From Rhodococcus sp. NBC_00297 (GTDB lineage: Bacteria; Actinomycetota; Actinomycetes; Mycobacteriales; Mycobacteriaceae): 64,000 nucleotides of DNA. The DNA is taken from the NCBI RefSeq assembly GCF_036173065.1, contig NZ_CP108041.1:186001-250000 (forward strand). The letters run 5' to 3'. Below the pieces are notes generated by a model, which saw only the letters and a program-made list of their open reading frames with translations, did not search any database and was not told where the DNA came from. Positions 1 through 8,659 of the stretch are shown here, piece after piece; positions within the stretch are counted from its first letter, which is position 1, and each line of letters begins with the position of its first letter. A program made the position numbers and the translations under genes.

Positions 1-831
1 ACCCGTGGCGAGGAGGCCGAGAACCGCGACGCCGACGACGATGCGGTACCCGACGAACCAGTACAGCGAGTGGTTCTCGACGAAGCGCAGCAACCAGGCT
101 ATGGAGGCGTACCCCAGTACGAAGGCCACGAGCGTCGCCACGACGAGCTGGGATCCCGATGCCTGCAGACCTTCGCCCGCCGGTTCGAAGGCATCCGGCA
201 AGGAGAAGAGTCCGGACGCGGTGACGGCCGGGATCGCGAGCAGGAACGAGAAGCGGACCGCGGCGGCACGCGTCAGGCCCATGAACAGACCGGCACTCGT
301 GGTGGCGCCGGATCGGGACACGCCCGGGATGAGCGCCAGACACTGCGCGGCGCCCATGACGAGGCCGTCGCGGGTGGTGAGCTTCTCGATCGGTCGCGTC
401 TGTCGGCCGACCTTCTCCGCGACGGCGATGACCACGGCGAACACGATGAGCAGCGTCGCGATGATCCACAGGTTGCGCGCGCCCGTCCGGATCGCGTCCT
501 TGAAGACGAAGCCGAGCACCCCGATCGGGATGGTGGCGAAGATGACGTACCACCCCATGCGGTAGTCCAGCGTGTCGCGCTGGGACTTGTCGGCGATACC
601 GCGGAACCATGCCGCGACGATGCGCCCGATGTCGCGGGCGAAGTAGAGCAGGACCGCGGCCTCGGTACCGAGCTGGGTCACCGCGGTGAACGACGCGCCG
701 GCGTCGTCACCGAAGAAGACCTCGGAGACGATGCGCAGATGTGCCGAGGAGGAGATGGGGAGGAACTCGGTCAACCCCTGCACGGCGCCGAGCACGAGGG
801 CCTGCACCCAGGACATCGATTCCGCGATCAT
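1..831 (-). CDS. uppP: Undecaprenyl-diphosphatase UppP (BacA), 3' end cut by window edge
   Basis: Integral membrane enzyme that dephosphorylates undecaprenyl diphosphate to recycle the lipid carrier of peptidoglycan and other wall polymers. It starts at ATG 831 ([10 protein letters not shown]) and 277 codons are visible without a stop. Family members are usually about 270-280 aa, so only a few codons are missing. The two family signatures are present: [14 protein letters not shown] near the N-terminus and [13 protein letters not shown] in the middle, along with several hydrophobic segments. It is divergent from the aldo/keto reductase-like gene at 990; a strong palindrome lies between them (899-929). 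The order with the 1923 gene, lppL and pyrD matches the Rv2136c-Rv2139 block of M. tuberculosis, which supports the call. Confidence 0.95.
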   Translation of the reverse strand, partial: MIAESMSWVQALVLGAVQGLTEFLPISSSAHLRIVSEVFFGDDAGASFTAVTQLGTEAAVLLYFARDIGRIVAAWFRGIADKSQRDTLDYRMGWYVIFATIPIGVLGFVFKDAIRTGARNLWIIATLLIVFAVVIAVAEKVGRQTRPIEKLTTRDGLVMGAAQCLALIPGVSRSGATTSAGLFMGLTRAAAVRFSFLLAIPAVTASGLFSLPDAFEPAGEGLQASGSQLVVATLVAFVLGYASIAWLLRFVENHSLYWFVGYRIVVGVAVLGLLATG

Positions 832-898
832 CGCTGCTCTCCTGCCGTCCGATTCCGCGGCGCGCAGACGCCACCGACGAGGTTTCCTGTCGAAGTCA

Positions 899-929
899 CG
901 AGGCACGACCGTACTAGGGTCGTGCCTCG
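899..929. promoter_or_regulatory. Perfect 12-bp inverted repeat in the uppP / AKR divergent region
   Basis: The arms CGAGGCACGACC (899-910) and GGTCGTGCCTCG (918-929) are exact reverse complements around the 7-nt loop GTACTAG. The site lies between two divergent starts (831 minus, 990 plus), where a terminator is not expected. An operator or a structured 5' leader element is therefore more likely. No regulator was identified. Confidence 0.5.
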
Positions 930-989
930 ACCACCGTGTCGGCAGGACGAGACACGGACGGAACACGGCGAAACGGATGCACTGCCTTC

Positions 990-1919
990 ATGAAGCACAG
1001 AACGGTCGGGAGCAGCGGGCTGCGGGTGTCACGCCTGGGGCTCGGAACGGGTGAATGGGGACGCGGAGTCGACGGTGACGACGCCGCGGCGCAGGTGACG
1101 GCGTTCGTCGACGCGGGCGGGACCCTCGTCGACGCGTCCGCCTCCTATGGAGACGGACGCGCGGTGCGGGTGTTGGCCGAGATCGTCGACGACGTGGTTC
1201 CGCGCGGTGAGCTGGTTCTCAGCATCGATTCCGGCGTCTCGCGTCCGGACACCTCGGGGCACTGGACCGTCGACTGCTCGCGGCGCGCGCTCCTCGCAGA
1301 CCTGGACAGGACACTGCGCGAGCTCGGCACCGATCACCTCGATCTGTGGAGCGTCGGCGCGTGGGATCCGCAGACCCCTCTCGGTGAGGTGGCGGCGACT
1401 CTGGAGCACGCGGTCTCGTCCGGGCGGGTGCGCTACGCGGGTGTTCGCGGCTTCACGGCGTGGCAGCTGGCCACCGTGTCGGCGTCCGTCGACATCACCG
1501 CGGCGCAGGCGGAGTACTCCCTGCTCGCGCGCGGCGCCGAGGACGAGCTGTTCCCCGCGGCCGACCACCACGGCGTGGGCGTTCTCGCGGTGTCGGCTCT
1601 GGCGGGCGGCGTGCTCACGGGCAAGTACCGGGACGGTGTACCCGCGGATTCACGCGGCGCGGACGATCACCGACGCCACGCGCTCGCACCCTTCCTCGGT
1701 GAGGACGGCGGGAAGGTGGTCGAGGCTGTCATCACGGCGGCCGACGGTCTGGGCACGTCGCCACTCGCGGTGGCTCTGGCGTGGGCCCGAGATCGCCCCG
1801 GTGTCGCGTCGGTCGTGGTCGGGACGCGGGACATCGGTCAGCTGACGGGTGTGTTGGCCGCCGAGGAGGTCGCGCTTCCGTCGGCCATCACCTCCGCGCT
1901 GGACGACGTCAGTTCCTGA
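990..1919 (+). CDS. Aldo/keto reductase-like protein with degenerate catalytic tetrad
   Basis: A 309-aa TIM-barrel protein of the aldo/keto reductase superfamily. The start chosen is ATG 990 (MKHRTVGSSGLRVSRLGLG), the usual AKR beginning; an in-frame ATG-like start at 936 would add 18 non-conserved residues. The Asp/Tyr of the active-site motif survive in VDASASYGDG. The Lys expected after the next strand is not seen (LVLSIDSGVS), and the His expected in the yxDlyxxH motif is replaced (HLDLWSVGAWDP). The C-terminal cofactor-binding strand VASVVVGTRD is retained. It may bind NADP(H) without classical reductase chemistry, or be a sensor or scaffold. It is convergent with the 1923-2279 gene, 3 bp apart. 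Confidence 0.8.
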   Translation: MKHRTVGSSGLRVSRLGLGTGEWGRGVDGDDAAAQVTAFVDAGGTLVDASASYGDGRAVRVLAEIVDDVVPRGELVLSIDSGVSRPDTSGHWTVDCSRRALLADLDRTLRELGTDHLDLWSVGAWDPQTPLGEVAATLEHAVSSGRVRYAGVRGFTAWQLATVSASVDITAAQAEYSLLARGAEDELFPAADHHGVGVLAVSALAGGVLTGKYRDGVPADSRGADDHRRHALAPFLGEDGGKVVEAVITAADGLGTSPLAVALAWARDRPGVASVVVGTRDIGQLTGVLAAEEVALPSAITSALDDVSS

Positions 1920-1922
1920 CCG

Positions 1923-2279
1923 TCACTTCGGGTCGATCGCGTTGCCCAGCCGCCCGAGTAGCGATCGCAGGAGTGTGGTGTCGGGCGGCTGCGGCGAGTC
2001 GAGCGGACGGACGTCGGCGACCGCGTCCCGGACCGCGGCGACGATCGAGCGCTCGTCCGAGAGGTCGACGTCCGTGACATCGCGCTCCGCGACCGCGTCG
2101 ACGTCGAGATCGTCGGGAACGGCCTGCGCCAGGTCGGAGCGGTAGACCTCCACGCGCAACGACTTACCGCGTACCCGGAAGGCGAAGCTCCGCCCGTCCG
2201 GAGTGGACCCGAACCCGTGGGCGTGCGCCCCCACCGACACGTCCTCCACCGAGAACTCCGCATTGCTCGGCCCCGTCAT
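1923..2279 (-). CDS. Conserved hypothetical protein (Rv2137c-like by position)
   Basis: A 118-aa, acidic, soluble protein with no signal peptide or membrane segment and no domain I recognise. The N-terminal half alternates short beta-like stretches (VSVGAHAHGFG, SFAFRVRGKSLRVEVYRSDL), and the C-terminal half is helical (SIVAAVRDAVADV, LLRSLLGRLGNAI). Its place between uppP and the divergent lppL homolog matches Rv2137c, a short conserved protein of mycobacteria, so I infer orthology from context. No function is proposed. It starts at ATG 2279 and is divergent from lppL across a 140-bp region. Confidence 0.7.
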   Translation of the reverse strand: MTGPSNAEFSVEDVSVGAHAHGFGSTPDGRSFAFRVRGKSLRVEVYRSDLAQAVPDDLDVDAVAERDVTDVDLSDERSIVAAVRDAVADVRPLDSPQPPDTTLLRSLLGRLGNAIDPK

Positions 2280-2419
2280 GCGCCCTCCCTCGCTCTCTCT
2301 CGTCGACAGGCACTCGTCGAAACGTACAGACGCGTCATGGTGGCCACATCCCTCCCCTGTGCTCGCGCCGGGACGGCGAGATGATCGGATGAGAGAAGAC
2401 CTGAAGGAGAATCACCCCC

Positions 2420-3463
2420 ATGGCACCCCGACCGACCAGTGCCCACTCGGCACGACGCAGCAGTACCCGTTTCGTCCTTCTCGGCCTCGCCCTGGTGACG
2501 ACGGTCACAGCAGGATGCGCGAACTCCGACGATCCGGAGCAGCTGAACACGCGTGAGCCGGAGGTCGCCGCGGTGTCCCCCGACACGACCGTCACCCCGG
2601 CGGGCGTCACGGCCGACCCGCGCTTCGGCGGTCCGGCCACCGTCGACGGCCTCGCGATCGAGCCTCGCGACCGGATCGCCGGGATCCTCACCGACGACGG
2701 TACGACGCTGCTGCTGACCCCGCTCGACTCGGAGGAGAATCCGCGCTCGGTGCGACTCTCCGCACCCGGCACGTCCGTCTCCGCCGGCAGGGACGGCGAA
2801 CTGTTGGTCACGTCGTCGTCGGGCATAAGCCGGGTGGACGCGCAGTCCGGTGCGACGACGGACGTCGCGGTCGACGGCGGCGCCGCCTCGGTGACGCCGT
2901 GGGACGACGGGTACGCCGTCGGGACGCCGACCGGAACCATCGTGATCGCGGGAGCCGACGGCGCGGTCGAGAGCACCATCCCCGGTCAGGCGTCGGTCGA
3001 CGGTCTCGTACGCACCGGAGACGATCTGGTGTCCCTGGACACCCGGCAGACGTCGGTGACGTCCGTGAACGTCGGTGCCGAACGTCTCGGCGCCGCGCTG
3101 CGCGCAGGCGACGGGGCCACCCGCATGACCGGATGCGCCGACGGTGCCGTCGTGGTCGCCGACACGACCGACGACGAACTGCTCGTCTTCACGGGCGACC
3201 CCGATCTGATCATGCGTCAGCGCTACCCCGTCGCCGGTTCCCCGTTCGCCGTCGCGTGCGAGGACGACGGCACCGTGTGGGTGACCGTGACCGCACTGAA
3301 CGAGGTGGTGGGATTCGACATCGCCTCCGGAATTCCTGTCGAGTCGGCACGGTTCCCCACAGTGCGCCAGCCCGACTCGCTCGCCGTGGACTCGCAGTCC
3401 GGCGAACTTTTCGTAGGCTCGAACAGTGGCGCCGGGGTCCAGGTGATCCCGACCCGGGCGTGA
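2420..3463 (+). CDS. lppL: LppL-like lipoprotein with beta-propeller-type repeats
   Basis: A 347-aa exported lipoprotein. It has a basic N-terminus (residues 1-18), a hydrophobic core, and the lipobox VTAGC with the acylated Cys near residue 33. The mature part carries repeated VxxDxxSG / VVVADTTDDELLVF-like blades typical of YncE/YVTN-type propellers (for example DSLAVDSQSGELFVGSN near the C-terminus). A good ribosome binding site, GAAGGAG, precedes ATG 2420. It lies directly upstream of the DUF5703-type gene and pyrD on the same strand, as Rv2138 (lppL) does before Rv2139 (pyrD). It is expected on the outer face of the cytoplasmic membrane. Its biochemical role is unknown; a ligand-binding or scaffold role is only an inference from the fold. 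Confidence 0.85.
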   Translation: MAPRPTSAHSARRSSTRFVLLGLALVTTVTAGCANSDDPEQLNTREPEVAAVSPDTTVTPAGVTADPRFGGPATVDGLAIEPRDRIAGILTDDGTTLLLTPLDSEENPRSVRLSAPGTSVSAGRDGELLVTSSSGISRVDAQSGATTDVAVDGGAASVTPWDDGYAVGTPTGTIVIAGADGAVESTIPGQASVDGLVRTGDDLVSLDTRQTSVTSVNVGAERLGAALRAGDGATRMTGCADGAVVVADTTDDELLVFTGDPDLIMRQRYPVAGSPFAVACEDDGTVWVTVTALNEVVGFDIASGIPVESARFPTVRQPDSLAVDSQSGELFVGSNSGAGVQVIPTRA

Positions 3464-3490
3464 GTGCCCGCGAGGACGAGAGCGAGATCC

Positions 3491-3730
3491 GTGAACCGGA
3501 ACAACCGTGCGATGCCCGTCGGCTGGGTGACCCAGTCGGACGACTGGGAGTACGTGCCCATCAAGCTGCCGCCGGACGTCACCCGAGTGACGGCCTCGAT
3601 GCGGCTGGCCATCTCTGCCGAGTTCGGTGGGTGGGAGCTCTCCCGGGTCCGGCTGTACACCGACGGCAGCAGGCGAGTACTTCTCAAGCGACGCAAGACC
3701 GCGCACCACGTGCCCGATCCCGGTCTCTGA
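3491..3730 (+). CDS. DUF5703-family small protein
   Basis: A short, basic, soluble protein of about 79 aa with the conserved block [19 protein letters not shown], followed by [22 protein letters not shown]-like sequence and a Lys/Arg-rich tail (LLKRRKTAH). This is the pattern of the actinobacterial DUF5703 family, whose function is unknown. The start is uncertain: GTG 3491 follows a purine-rich stretch and is preferred, GTG 3464 abuts the lppL stop, and ATG 3512 is also in frame. It sits between lppL and pyrD on the same strand and is probably co-transcribed with them. Confidence 0.75.
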   Translation: MNRNNRAMPVGWVTQSDDWEYVPIKLPPDVTRVTASMRLAISAEFGGWELSRVRLYTDGSRRVLLKRRKTAHHVPDPGL

Positions 3731-3785
3731 CCGAGTGGCGGCGCCGCACCACCGACGAGATTCCCCGACGAGAGGTTTCCAGGCT

Positions 3786-4871
3786 GTGAGCCCGTACCGG
3801 CTGCTGCTCCGCGCGATGTTCCTGCTCCCTCCGGAACGCATTCATCACCTCGCATTCGCGGCGATGGTCGCGGTGACTCGATTCGCGCCCCTGCGTGCGC
3901 TGGTCTCGCGCGTGCTCTCGGTCCGAGATCCGGCACTGCGGACGACCGCCTTCGGCGTGACGTTCCCCACCCCGGTCGGCCTGGCCGCCGGTTTCGACAA
4001 GACCGGTGAGGGTGTCGACGCGTGGGGTCCGCTGGGGTTCGGTTTCGCGGAGGTCGGCACCGTGACCGCGCAGGCGCAACCCGGAAACGCACAGCCTCGA
4101 CTCTTCCGGCTTCCCGCCGACCGAGGCCTGCTCAACCGCATGGGTTTCAACAATCCGGGTGCGGCGGCGGTGGCCGAGCGTCTGCGCGGACGACGCGGGG
4201 ACATCCCGGTCGGCGCCAACATCGGCAAGACGAAGGTGGTTCCCGCGGCGGACGCCGCGATCGACTACACGGAGAGTGCGCGGCTGCTCGGCCCGCTGTC
4301 GGACTTCGTCGTGGTCAACGTGAGTTCGCCGAACACCCCCGGACTGCGGGATCTGCAGGCGGTGGAATCGCTGCGGCCTCTGCTGGCCGCCGTGGCGAGC
4401 GTCGTGACGGTGCCCGTCCTGGTGAAGATCGCGCCCGACCTGTCGGACGACGACGTCGACGCGGTGGCAGACCTGGCCATGGAGCTGGGATCCGCCGGCA
4501 TCGTGGCGACCAACACGACCATCGGACGCGACGGGCTGAGGACGGCCGGGGCCGCGGATCTCGGAGCGGGTGGCGTCTCCGGCCCGTACGTCGCGGACCG
4601 ATCACTCGAGGTGCTGCGCCGACTGCGTGCACGCGTCGGGGACTCGATGACGCTGATCTCGGTCGGCGGTGTCGAGACCGCAGACGACGCGTGGGAACGC
4701 ATCCTCGCCGGTGCCACCCTCGTGCAGGGGTACACCGGCTTCGTCTACGGCGGTCCGTTCTGGGCGCGCCGCGTCGCCGTCGGCCTGGCTCGACGAGCCC
4801 GGGCCGCGGGATTCGCCTCGGTGGCCGACGCGGTCGGCACGGAGACTGTCCCGCGGCCCGGGCCGCGCTGA
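3786..4871 (+). CDS. pyrD: Dihydroorotate dehydrogenase (quinone), class 2
   Basis: A 361-aa FMN enzyme that oxidises dihydroorotate to orotate in pyrimidine synthesis and passes electrons to the quinone pool at the membrane. The N-terminal 40 residues ([21 protein letters not shown]) form the amphipathic membrane-binding region of class 2 enzymes. Signatures seen are [19 protein letters not shown], the catalytic-serine motif [11 protein letters not shown], the lysine strand LVKIAPDLS, and the FMN-phosphate segment [13 protein letters not shown]. The start GTG 3786 is preceded by GAGAGG and gives a length close to the mycobacterial enzyme; the open frame extends upstream into unrelated sequence. 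Confidence 0.97.
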   Translation: MSPYRLLLRAMFLLPPERIHHLAFAAMVAVTRFAPLRALVSRVLSVRDPALRTTAFGVTFPTPVGLAAGFDKTGEGVDAWGPLGFGFAEVGTVTAQAQPGNAQPRLFRLPADRGLLNRMGFNNPGAAAVAERLRGRRGDIPVGANIGKTKVVPAADAAIDYTESARLLGPLSDFVVVNVSSPNTPGLRDLQAVESLRPLLAAVASVVTVPVLVKIAPDLSDDDVDAVADLAMELGSAGIVATNTTIGRDGLRTAGAADLGAGGVSGPYVADRSLEVLRRLRARVGDSMTLISVGGVETADDAWERILAGATLVQGYTGFVYGGPFWARRVAVGLARRARAAGFASVADAVGTETVPRPGPR

Positions 4872-4882
4872 CTCGGTTCTCG

Positions 4883-5413
4883 TCAGCTCTGCTCGTACGT
4901 GCCCACGATGACGGCACGCGCGATGGCGTGACTGAAGAGGTTGAATCCGAGGTACGCCGGTGACGCACTCTCGTCGATCTCGAGCTTCTCGACGTCGACG
5001 GCGTGTACCGCCACGAAGTAGCGGTGCGGTCCGTGCCCCTGCGGGGGTGCGGCACCGATGAACCGGGCCAGGCCCGCGTCGTTGCGCAGCGTGATCGCGT
5101 CGTTCGGCAACCCGGTGGAGCTGTCGTCGCCCGCTCCGGTGACCAGGGTGGTGGTCGAGACGGGAATGTTCGCCACCGCCCAGTGCCAGAAACCGGACGC
5201 CGTCGGCGCATCGGGGTCGTAGACGGTGACGGCGAAGCTCTTGGTCTCCTCCGGGAAGCCCGACCACGACAGCTGCGGCGAGTTGTCGTGGCCGCCCGCG
5301 CCCATGATGCCGCTGACCTGGTCCTCGTGGAGCGGCTGACCGTCGGTGACGTTGTCCGACGTGAGCTCGAACGACGGCAGCGACGGCAGTGCGGCGTAGG
5401 GATCGTGTGACAT
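4883..5413 (-). CDS. YbhB/YbcL (PEBP) family protein
   Basis: A 176-aa phosphatidylethanolamine-binding-protein-fold protein, orthologous by position and sequence type to Rv2140c (TB18.6). Motifs are the [19 protein letters not shown] ligand-pocket region, the preceding PQLSWSGFP, and [19 protein letters not shown], the second PEBP signature. It has no signal peptide and is expected in the cytoplasm. The family binds anionic ligands, and the physiological ligand in this lineage is not settled. It is convergent with pyrD (11 bp) and downstream of the M20 peptidase gene on the same strand with a 34-bp gap, so co-transcription is plausible. The start is ATG 5413 with a GAGAGG-type ribosome binding site. 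Confidence 0.93.
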   Translation of the reverse strand: MSHDPYAALPSLPSFELTSDNVTDGQPLHEDQVSGIMGAGGHDNSPQLSWSGFPEETKSFAVTVYDPDAPTASGFWHWAVANIPVSTTTLVTGAGDDSSTGLPNDAITLRNDAGLARFIGAAPPQGHGPHRYFVAVHAVDVEKLEIDESASPAYLGFNLFSHAIARAVIVGTYEQS

Positions 5414-5447
5414 GAGGTCCTCTCGGGAGATATGGGTTCGGGGGTTG

Positions 5448-6812
5448 TCAGCTGTGCAGAAGGAAGTGCTCGAAGACCCTGGTACCGAAGATCAACGACT
5501 CGACGGGTACCCGTTCGTCCACGCCGTGGAACAACGCCGCGAAGTCGAGCTCGGGCGGCAGCTTGAGCGGCGCGAAGCCGAAGCAGCGGATGCCCAGCTT
5601 GGCGAACGCCTTGGCGTCGGTGCCGCCGGACAGCATGTAGGGCACCGTGCGACCGTTCTCGTCGAACGCCAGGATCGCGTCGTTCATCGCGTCGACGAGG
5701 TGCCCGTCGAACGTGGTCTCGTACGGCTCCAGGTCGGTGATCCAGGACCGTTCGACGTGCGGACCGATGAGCGCGTCGACCTCGCGCTCGAACTGCGCCT
5801 TGCGTCCCGGCAGGACGCGGCAGTCGATGGTGGCGGAGGCCGTCTGCGGGATGACGTTGGCCTTGTACCCGGCCGAGAGCATCGTGGGGTTTGCCGTGTC
5901 GCGCAGTGTCGCGCCGACGATGCGGGCGATGCTGCCGAGCTTGGCGAGGGTGCCGTCGATGTCGGGCGACTCGGGGTCGAAGGCCAGGCCGGTCTCCGAG
6001 CTCACGGCGGCGAGGAACTCGGTAACCGAGTCCGTCATCACCAGCGGGAACTGGTGGTTACCCAGTGCTGCAACGGCTTCGGCGAGGTACGTCACGGCGT
6101 TGTCCTCGTGCAGGAACGATCCGTGACCGGCGCGAGCCTTGGCCGTCAGACGCATCCAGGCGAGCCCCTTCTCCGCCGTCTCGACGAGGTAGAGGCGACG
6201 CTCGTCGCCCTCGGGGGTGGACACCGTCAGCGAGAAGCCGCCGACCTCGCCGACGGCCTCGGTGACACCCTCGAACAGATCGGGCCGGTGCTCGACGAGC
6301 CAGTGCGACCCGTACCTGCCGCCGGCCTCCTCGTCGGCCAGGAACGCGAAGACCAGGTCGCGGGGCGGGACGGTGCCGGCCGACTTGAACTGTCGGGCCA
6401 GCGCCAGGGCCATGCCGACCATGTCCTTCATGTCGACGGCGCCGCGTCCCCACAGGTAGCCGTCCTCGACGGCACCCGAGAAGGGATGCACGCTCCAGTC
6501 GGCGGGCTCGGCCGGAACGACGTCGAGGTGGCCGTGCACGAGCAACGCGCCGCGTGAGCTGTCGGCGCCGGCCAGTCGGGCGAAGACGTTGCCGCGGCCG
6601 GGCGCACCCGACTCGACGTACTCGGTCTCGTACCCCACGGCCTCGAGCTGGCGCGCCACCCACTCGGCGCACTCCTTCTCGCCGGCGGTGGTCTCGAGCT
6701 CACCGGTGTTGGAGGTGTCGAAGCGGATCAGCGACGAGACGAGGTCGACCACCTCGTCCACGGCCACGGTCTGCTTCTCGGTCTGGTGGTCGTTCTCTCC
6801 TGTTGCGGACAC
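5448..6812 (-). CDS. M20/M25/M40-family metallopeptidase (ArgE/DapE-like)
   Basis: A 454-aa cytoplasmic zinc hydrolase of the ArgE/DapE/ACY1 type. Metal-site motifs in order are [20 protein letters not shown] (His and Asp), [11 protein letters not shown] (bridging Asp), [10 protein letters not shown] (general-base and ligand Glu), and the late His region ending [21 protein letters not shown]. The lid (dimerisation) domain lies between about residues 200 and 320. The start is GTG 6812, preceded by AGGAAC. It is orthologous by position to Rv2141c. The substrate is not evident; a dipeptidase or N-acyl-amino-acid hydrolase is most likely. It is transcribed with the PEBP gene and divergent from tRNA-Leu. 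Confidence 0.92.
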   Translation of the reverse strand: MSATGENDHQTEKQTVAVDEVVDLVSSLIRFDTSNTGELETTAGEKECAEWVARQLEAVGYETEYVESGAPGRGNVFARLAGADSSRGALLVHGHLDVVPAEPADWSVHPFSGAVEDGYLWGRGAVDMKDMVGMALALARQFKSAGTVPPRDLVFAFLADEEAGGRYGSHWLVEHRPDLFEGVTEAVGEVGGFSLTVSTPEGDERRLYLVETAEKGLAWMRLTAKARAGHGSFLHEDNAVTYLAEAVAALGNHQFPLVMTDSVTEFLAAVSSETGLAFDPESPDIDGTLAKLGSIARIVGATLRDTANPTMLSAGYKANVIPQTASATIDCRVLPGRKAQFEREVDALIGPHVERSWITDLEPYETTFDGHLVDAMNDAILAFDENGRTVPYMLSGGTDAKAFAKLGIRCFGFAPLKLPPELDFAALFHGVDERVPVESLIFGTRVFEHFLLHS

Positions 6813-6863
6813 AGCTCGTTCCTACCACTCCAGGTGCCTTGGCAGGTGCTCCGACGTGCGGTT

Positions 6864-6892
6864 TTGGTCCAGGGCGCGGTATCGGCTAGATT
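6864..6892 (+). promoter_or_regulatory. Candidate promoter for tRNA-Leu
   Basis: TTGGTC (6864-6869) and TAGATT (6887-6892) are separated by 17 bp and lie about 75 bp before the mature tRNA. The match to sigma-70-type boxes is moderate. The position and the exact spacing are the support. Confidence 0.45.
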
Positions 6893-6965
6893 TAGCGACC
6901 GCACCGAGAACACGGGTGCGACGCGATCATGAACTGTGTGTGACCAGCAGGGTGTGACGCGGGAT

Positions 6966-7051
6966 GTCCGAGTGGCGGAATGGCAGACGCGCTAGCTTGA
7001 GGTGCTAGTGTCCTATTAACGGACGTGGGGGTTCAAGTCCCCCCTCGGACA
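6966..7051 (+). tRNA. tRNA-Leu (anticodon GAG)
   Basis: An 86-nt class II tRNA. The acceptor arms GTCCGAG (6966-6972) and CTCGGAC (7044-7050) pair, with A7051 as discriminator. The anticodon stem is CTAGC/GCTAG around the loop TTGAGGT, giving anticodon GAG (reads CUC/CUU). A long variable arm (TGTCC..GGACG) and a T-loop of GGGGGTTCAAGTCCCCC type identify a leucine tRNA. CCA is not encoded. A 16-bp terminator hairpin follows at 7067. Confidence 0.97.
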
Positions 7052-7066
7052 CCGAAGACAGACCGA

Positions 7067-7102
7067 CGAAAGCCCCGATTCCTCACGGAATCGGGGCTTT
7101 CG
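7067..7102 (+). terminator. Intrinsic terminator after tRNA-Leu
   Basis: A perfect 16-bp inverted repeat (CGAAAGCCCCGATTCC, loop TCAC, exact complement) begins 15 bp after the tRNA. There is only a weak T-run (TTTCGTC), as is common in high-GC actinobacteria. It ends just 27 bp before the start of the next gene. Confidence 0.9.
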
Positions 7103-7129
7103 TCATGACACGGGAGCGTGGAGGCGGCG

Positions 7130-8602
7130 ATGACGGAGCACAGCGTGACGGGCATCGACCCCGACGAACTCGCTGCGTGCCTGCGCGTGCTCGACCGCGC
7201 GGCGGCCCTGGACGACGATCACCCCGACGCCGTGACCGTGCAGCGTGCCACGGCCGGCATGTTCAAGGCCGCGAAGAAGCGTCGCCGCCTGGAGTCGCGC
7301 GCCCGCGTCGCCGACGCCGACCGCGCCGTCGTCGCCGCCACGGCGACCGGATCACCCGACCGCATCGACGACGAGACCGCCGGGCTGGCGCTGACGTCGG
7401 CCACCACCACCGAGACCGCGGGCACATTGCAGCGTGCGCGTCCCTGCTACATCTGCAAGCAGCGGTACACCACGGTGGACGCGTTCTATCACCAGCTCTG
7501 CCCCGAGTGCGCCGCCCTGAACCACGCGAAGCGCGACGCCCGGACCGATCTCACCGGCCGCCGCGCCGTGCTCACCGGCGGGCGCGCGAAGATCGGCATG
7601 TACATCGCGTTGCGCCTGCTGCGCGACGGTGCTCACCTGACCATCACGACGCGCTTCCCCGCGGACGCGGTGCGCCGGTTCTCCTCGATGTCCGACAGCC
7701 ACGACTGGATGCATCGACTGTCCGTCGTCGGCATCGACCTGCGTGATCCCGCGCAGGTGGTCGCGTTCGCGGACTCCGTCGCGGCGGAGGGCCCGCTCGA
7801 CATCCTGATCAACAACGCCGCTCAGACCGTCAAACGGTCCGCCGGCTCGTACACCGCCCTCGAGGACGGTGAGCACGGCGTCGATCTGGCAGCGCTCGGG
7901 GTGCGCACGTTCGGCGCGACGAGCGATGCCCACCCGGCAGCGCTGGTGGGAGCGTTCGGCGAGACCGACGGCGACACCGTCGCTCTCGACACCGCCGTCA
8001 TGGCGAACATGGGGCCGTCGCAGGTGACCTCCATGGCCCTCGTCGCCGGTTCGGCGTCCCTGCAGCGCATGGCTGCCGGAACGGCGATCGACGCGGGTGG
8101 GCTGGTACCCGACGAGGCGCCGACCAACAGCTGGGTGCACACCGTCGACCAGGTGGATCCCGTCGAGCTGCTCGAGGTGCAGCTGTGCAACTCGGTGGCG
8201 CCGTTCATCCTCGTCTCGCGCCTGCGCGCCGCCCTGGCGGCGTCGCCGCATCGCCGGTCCTACGTCGTCAACGTCTCCGCGATGGAGGGCCAGTTCGGCC
8301 GCGGCTACAAGGGACCGGGGCATCCGCACACCAACATGGCCAAGGCCGCACTGAACATGCTGACGCGCACCAGTGCGAACGAGATGCTCGACGACGGCAT
8401 CTCGATGAGCGCGGTGGACACCGGCTGGATCACCGACGAACGCCCGCACCCGACGAAGATCCGCCTCGCCGACGAGGGCTTCCACGCGCCCCTGGATCTG
8501 GTGGACGGCGCGGCTCGTGTCTACGACCCCATCGTCCAGGGTGAGCTCGGTGTCGATCTGCACGGGAAGTTCCTCAAGGACTACGCGGCCTCACCCTGGT
8601 GA
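7130..8602 (+). CDS. Zinc-ribbon-containing SDR-like oxidoreductase with altered catalytic motifs
   Basis: A 490-aa protein. Residues 1-100 are helical with a basic patch (KAAKKRRRLESR). Residues 106-127 form a CxxC-x14-CxxC zinc ribbon (C106, C109, C124, C127). From about 140 on, a Rossmann SDR domain follows with LTGGRAKIG, DLRDP, LINNAAQ, NVSAMEGQFG and the tail VDTGWITDE. Two landmarks are unusual: the second glycine of TGxxxGxG is Lys (K154), and the YxxxK position reads T401-x3-K405. The stretch between LINNA and the catalytic-type Ser383 is about 100 residues longer than usual. The start is ATG 7130, preceded by GGAGG; GTG 7118 is also in frame. Its substrate is unknown. A terminator just upstream leaves little room for its own promoter. 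Confidence 0.85.
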   Translation: MTEHSVTGIDPDELAACLRVLDRAAALDDDHPDAVTVQRATAGMFKAAKKRRRLESRARVADADRAVVAATATGSPDRIDDETAGLALTSATTTETAGTLQRARPCYICKQRYTTVDAFYHQLCPECAALNHAKRDARTDLTGRRAVLTGGRAKIGMYIALRLLRDGAHLTITTRFPADAVRRFSSMSDSHDWMHRLSVVGIDLRDPAQVVAFADSVAAEGPLDILINNAAQTVKRSAGSYTALEDGEHGVDLAALGVRTFGATSDAHPAALVGAFGETDGDTVALDTAVMANMGPSQVTSMALVAGSASLQRMAAGTAIDAGGLVPDEAPTNSWVHTVDQVDPVELLEVQLCNSVAPFILVSRLRAALAASPHRRSYVVNVSAMEGQFGRGYKGPGHPHTNMAKAALNMLTRTSANEMLDDGISMSAVDTGWITDERPHPTKIRLADEGFHAPLDLVDGAARVYDPIVQGELGVDLHGKFLKDYAASPW

Positions 8603-8659
8603 CACCGCCGAACCCCCGTGTCGTGCGCCTGGCGGCCGCCCACGTGGTGCAATGTCGTG

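Noticed and set aside
5-993. Plus-strand frames (186 and 307 codons) at the left edge
   Set aside because: They lie opposite uppP, whose family motifs read clearly on the minus strand.
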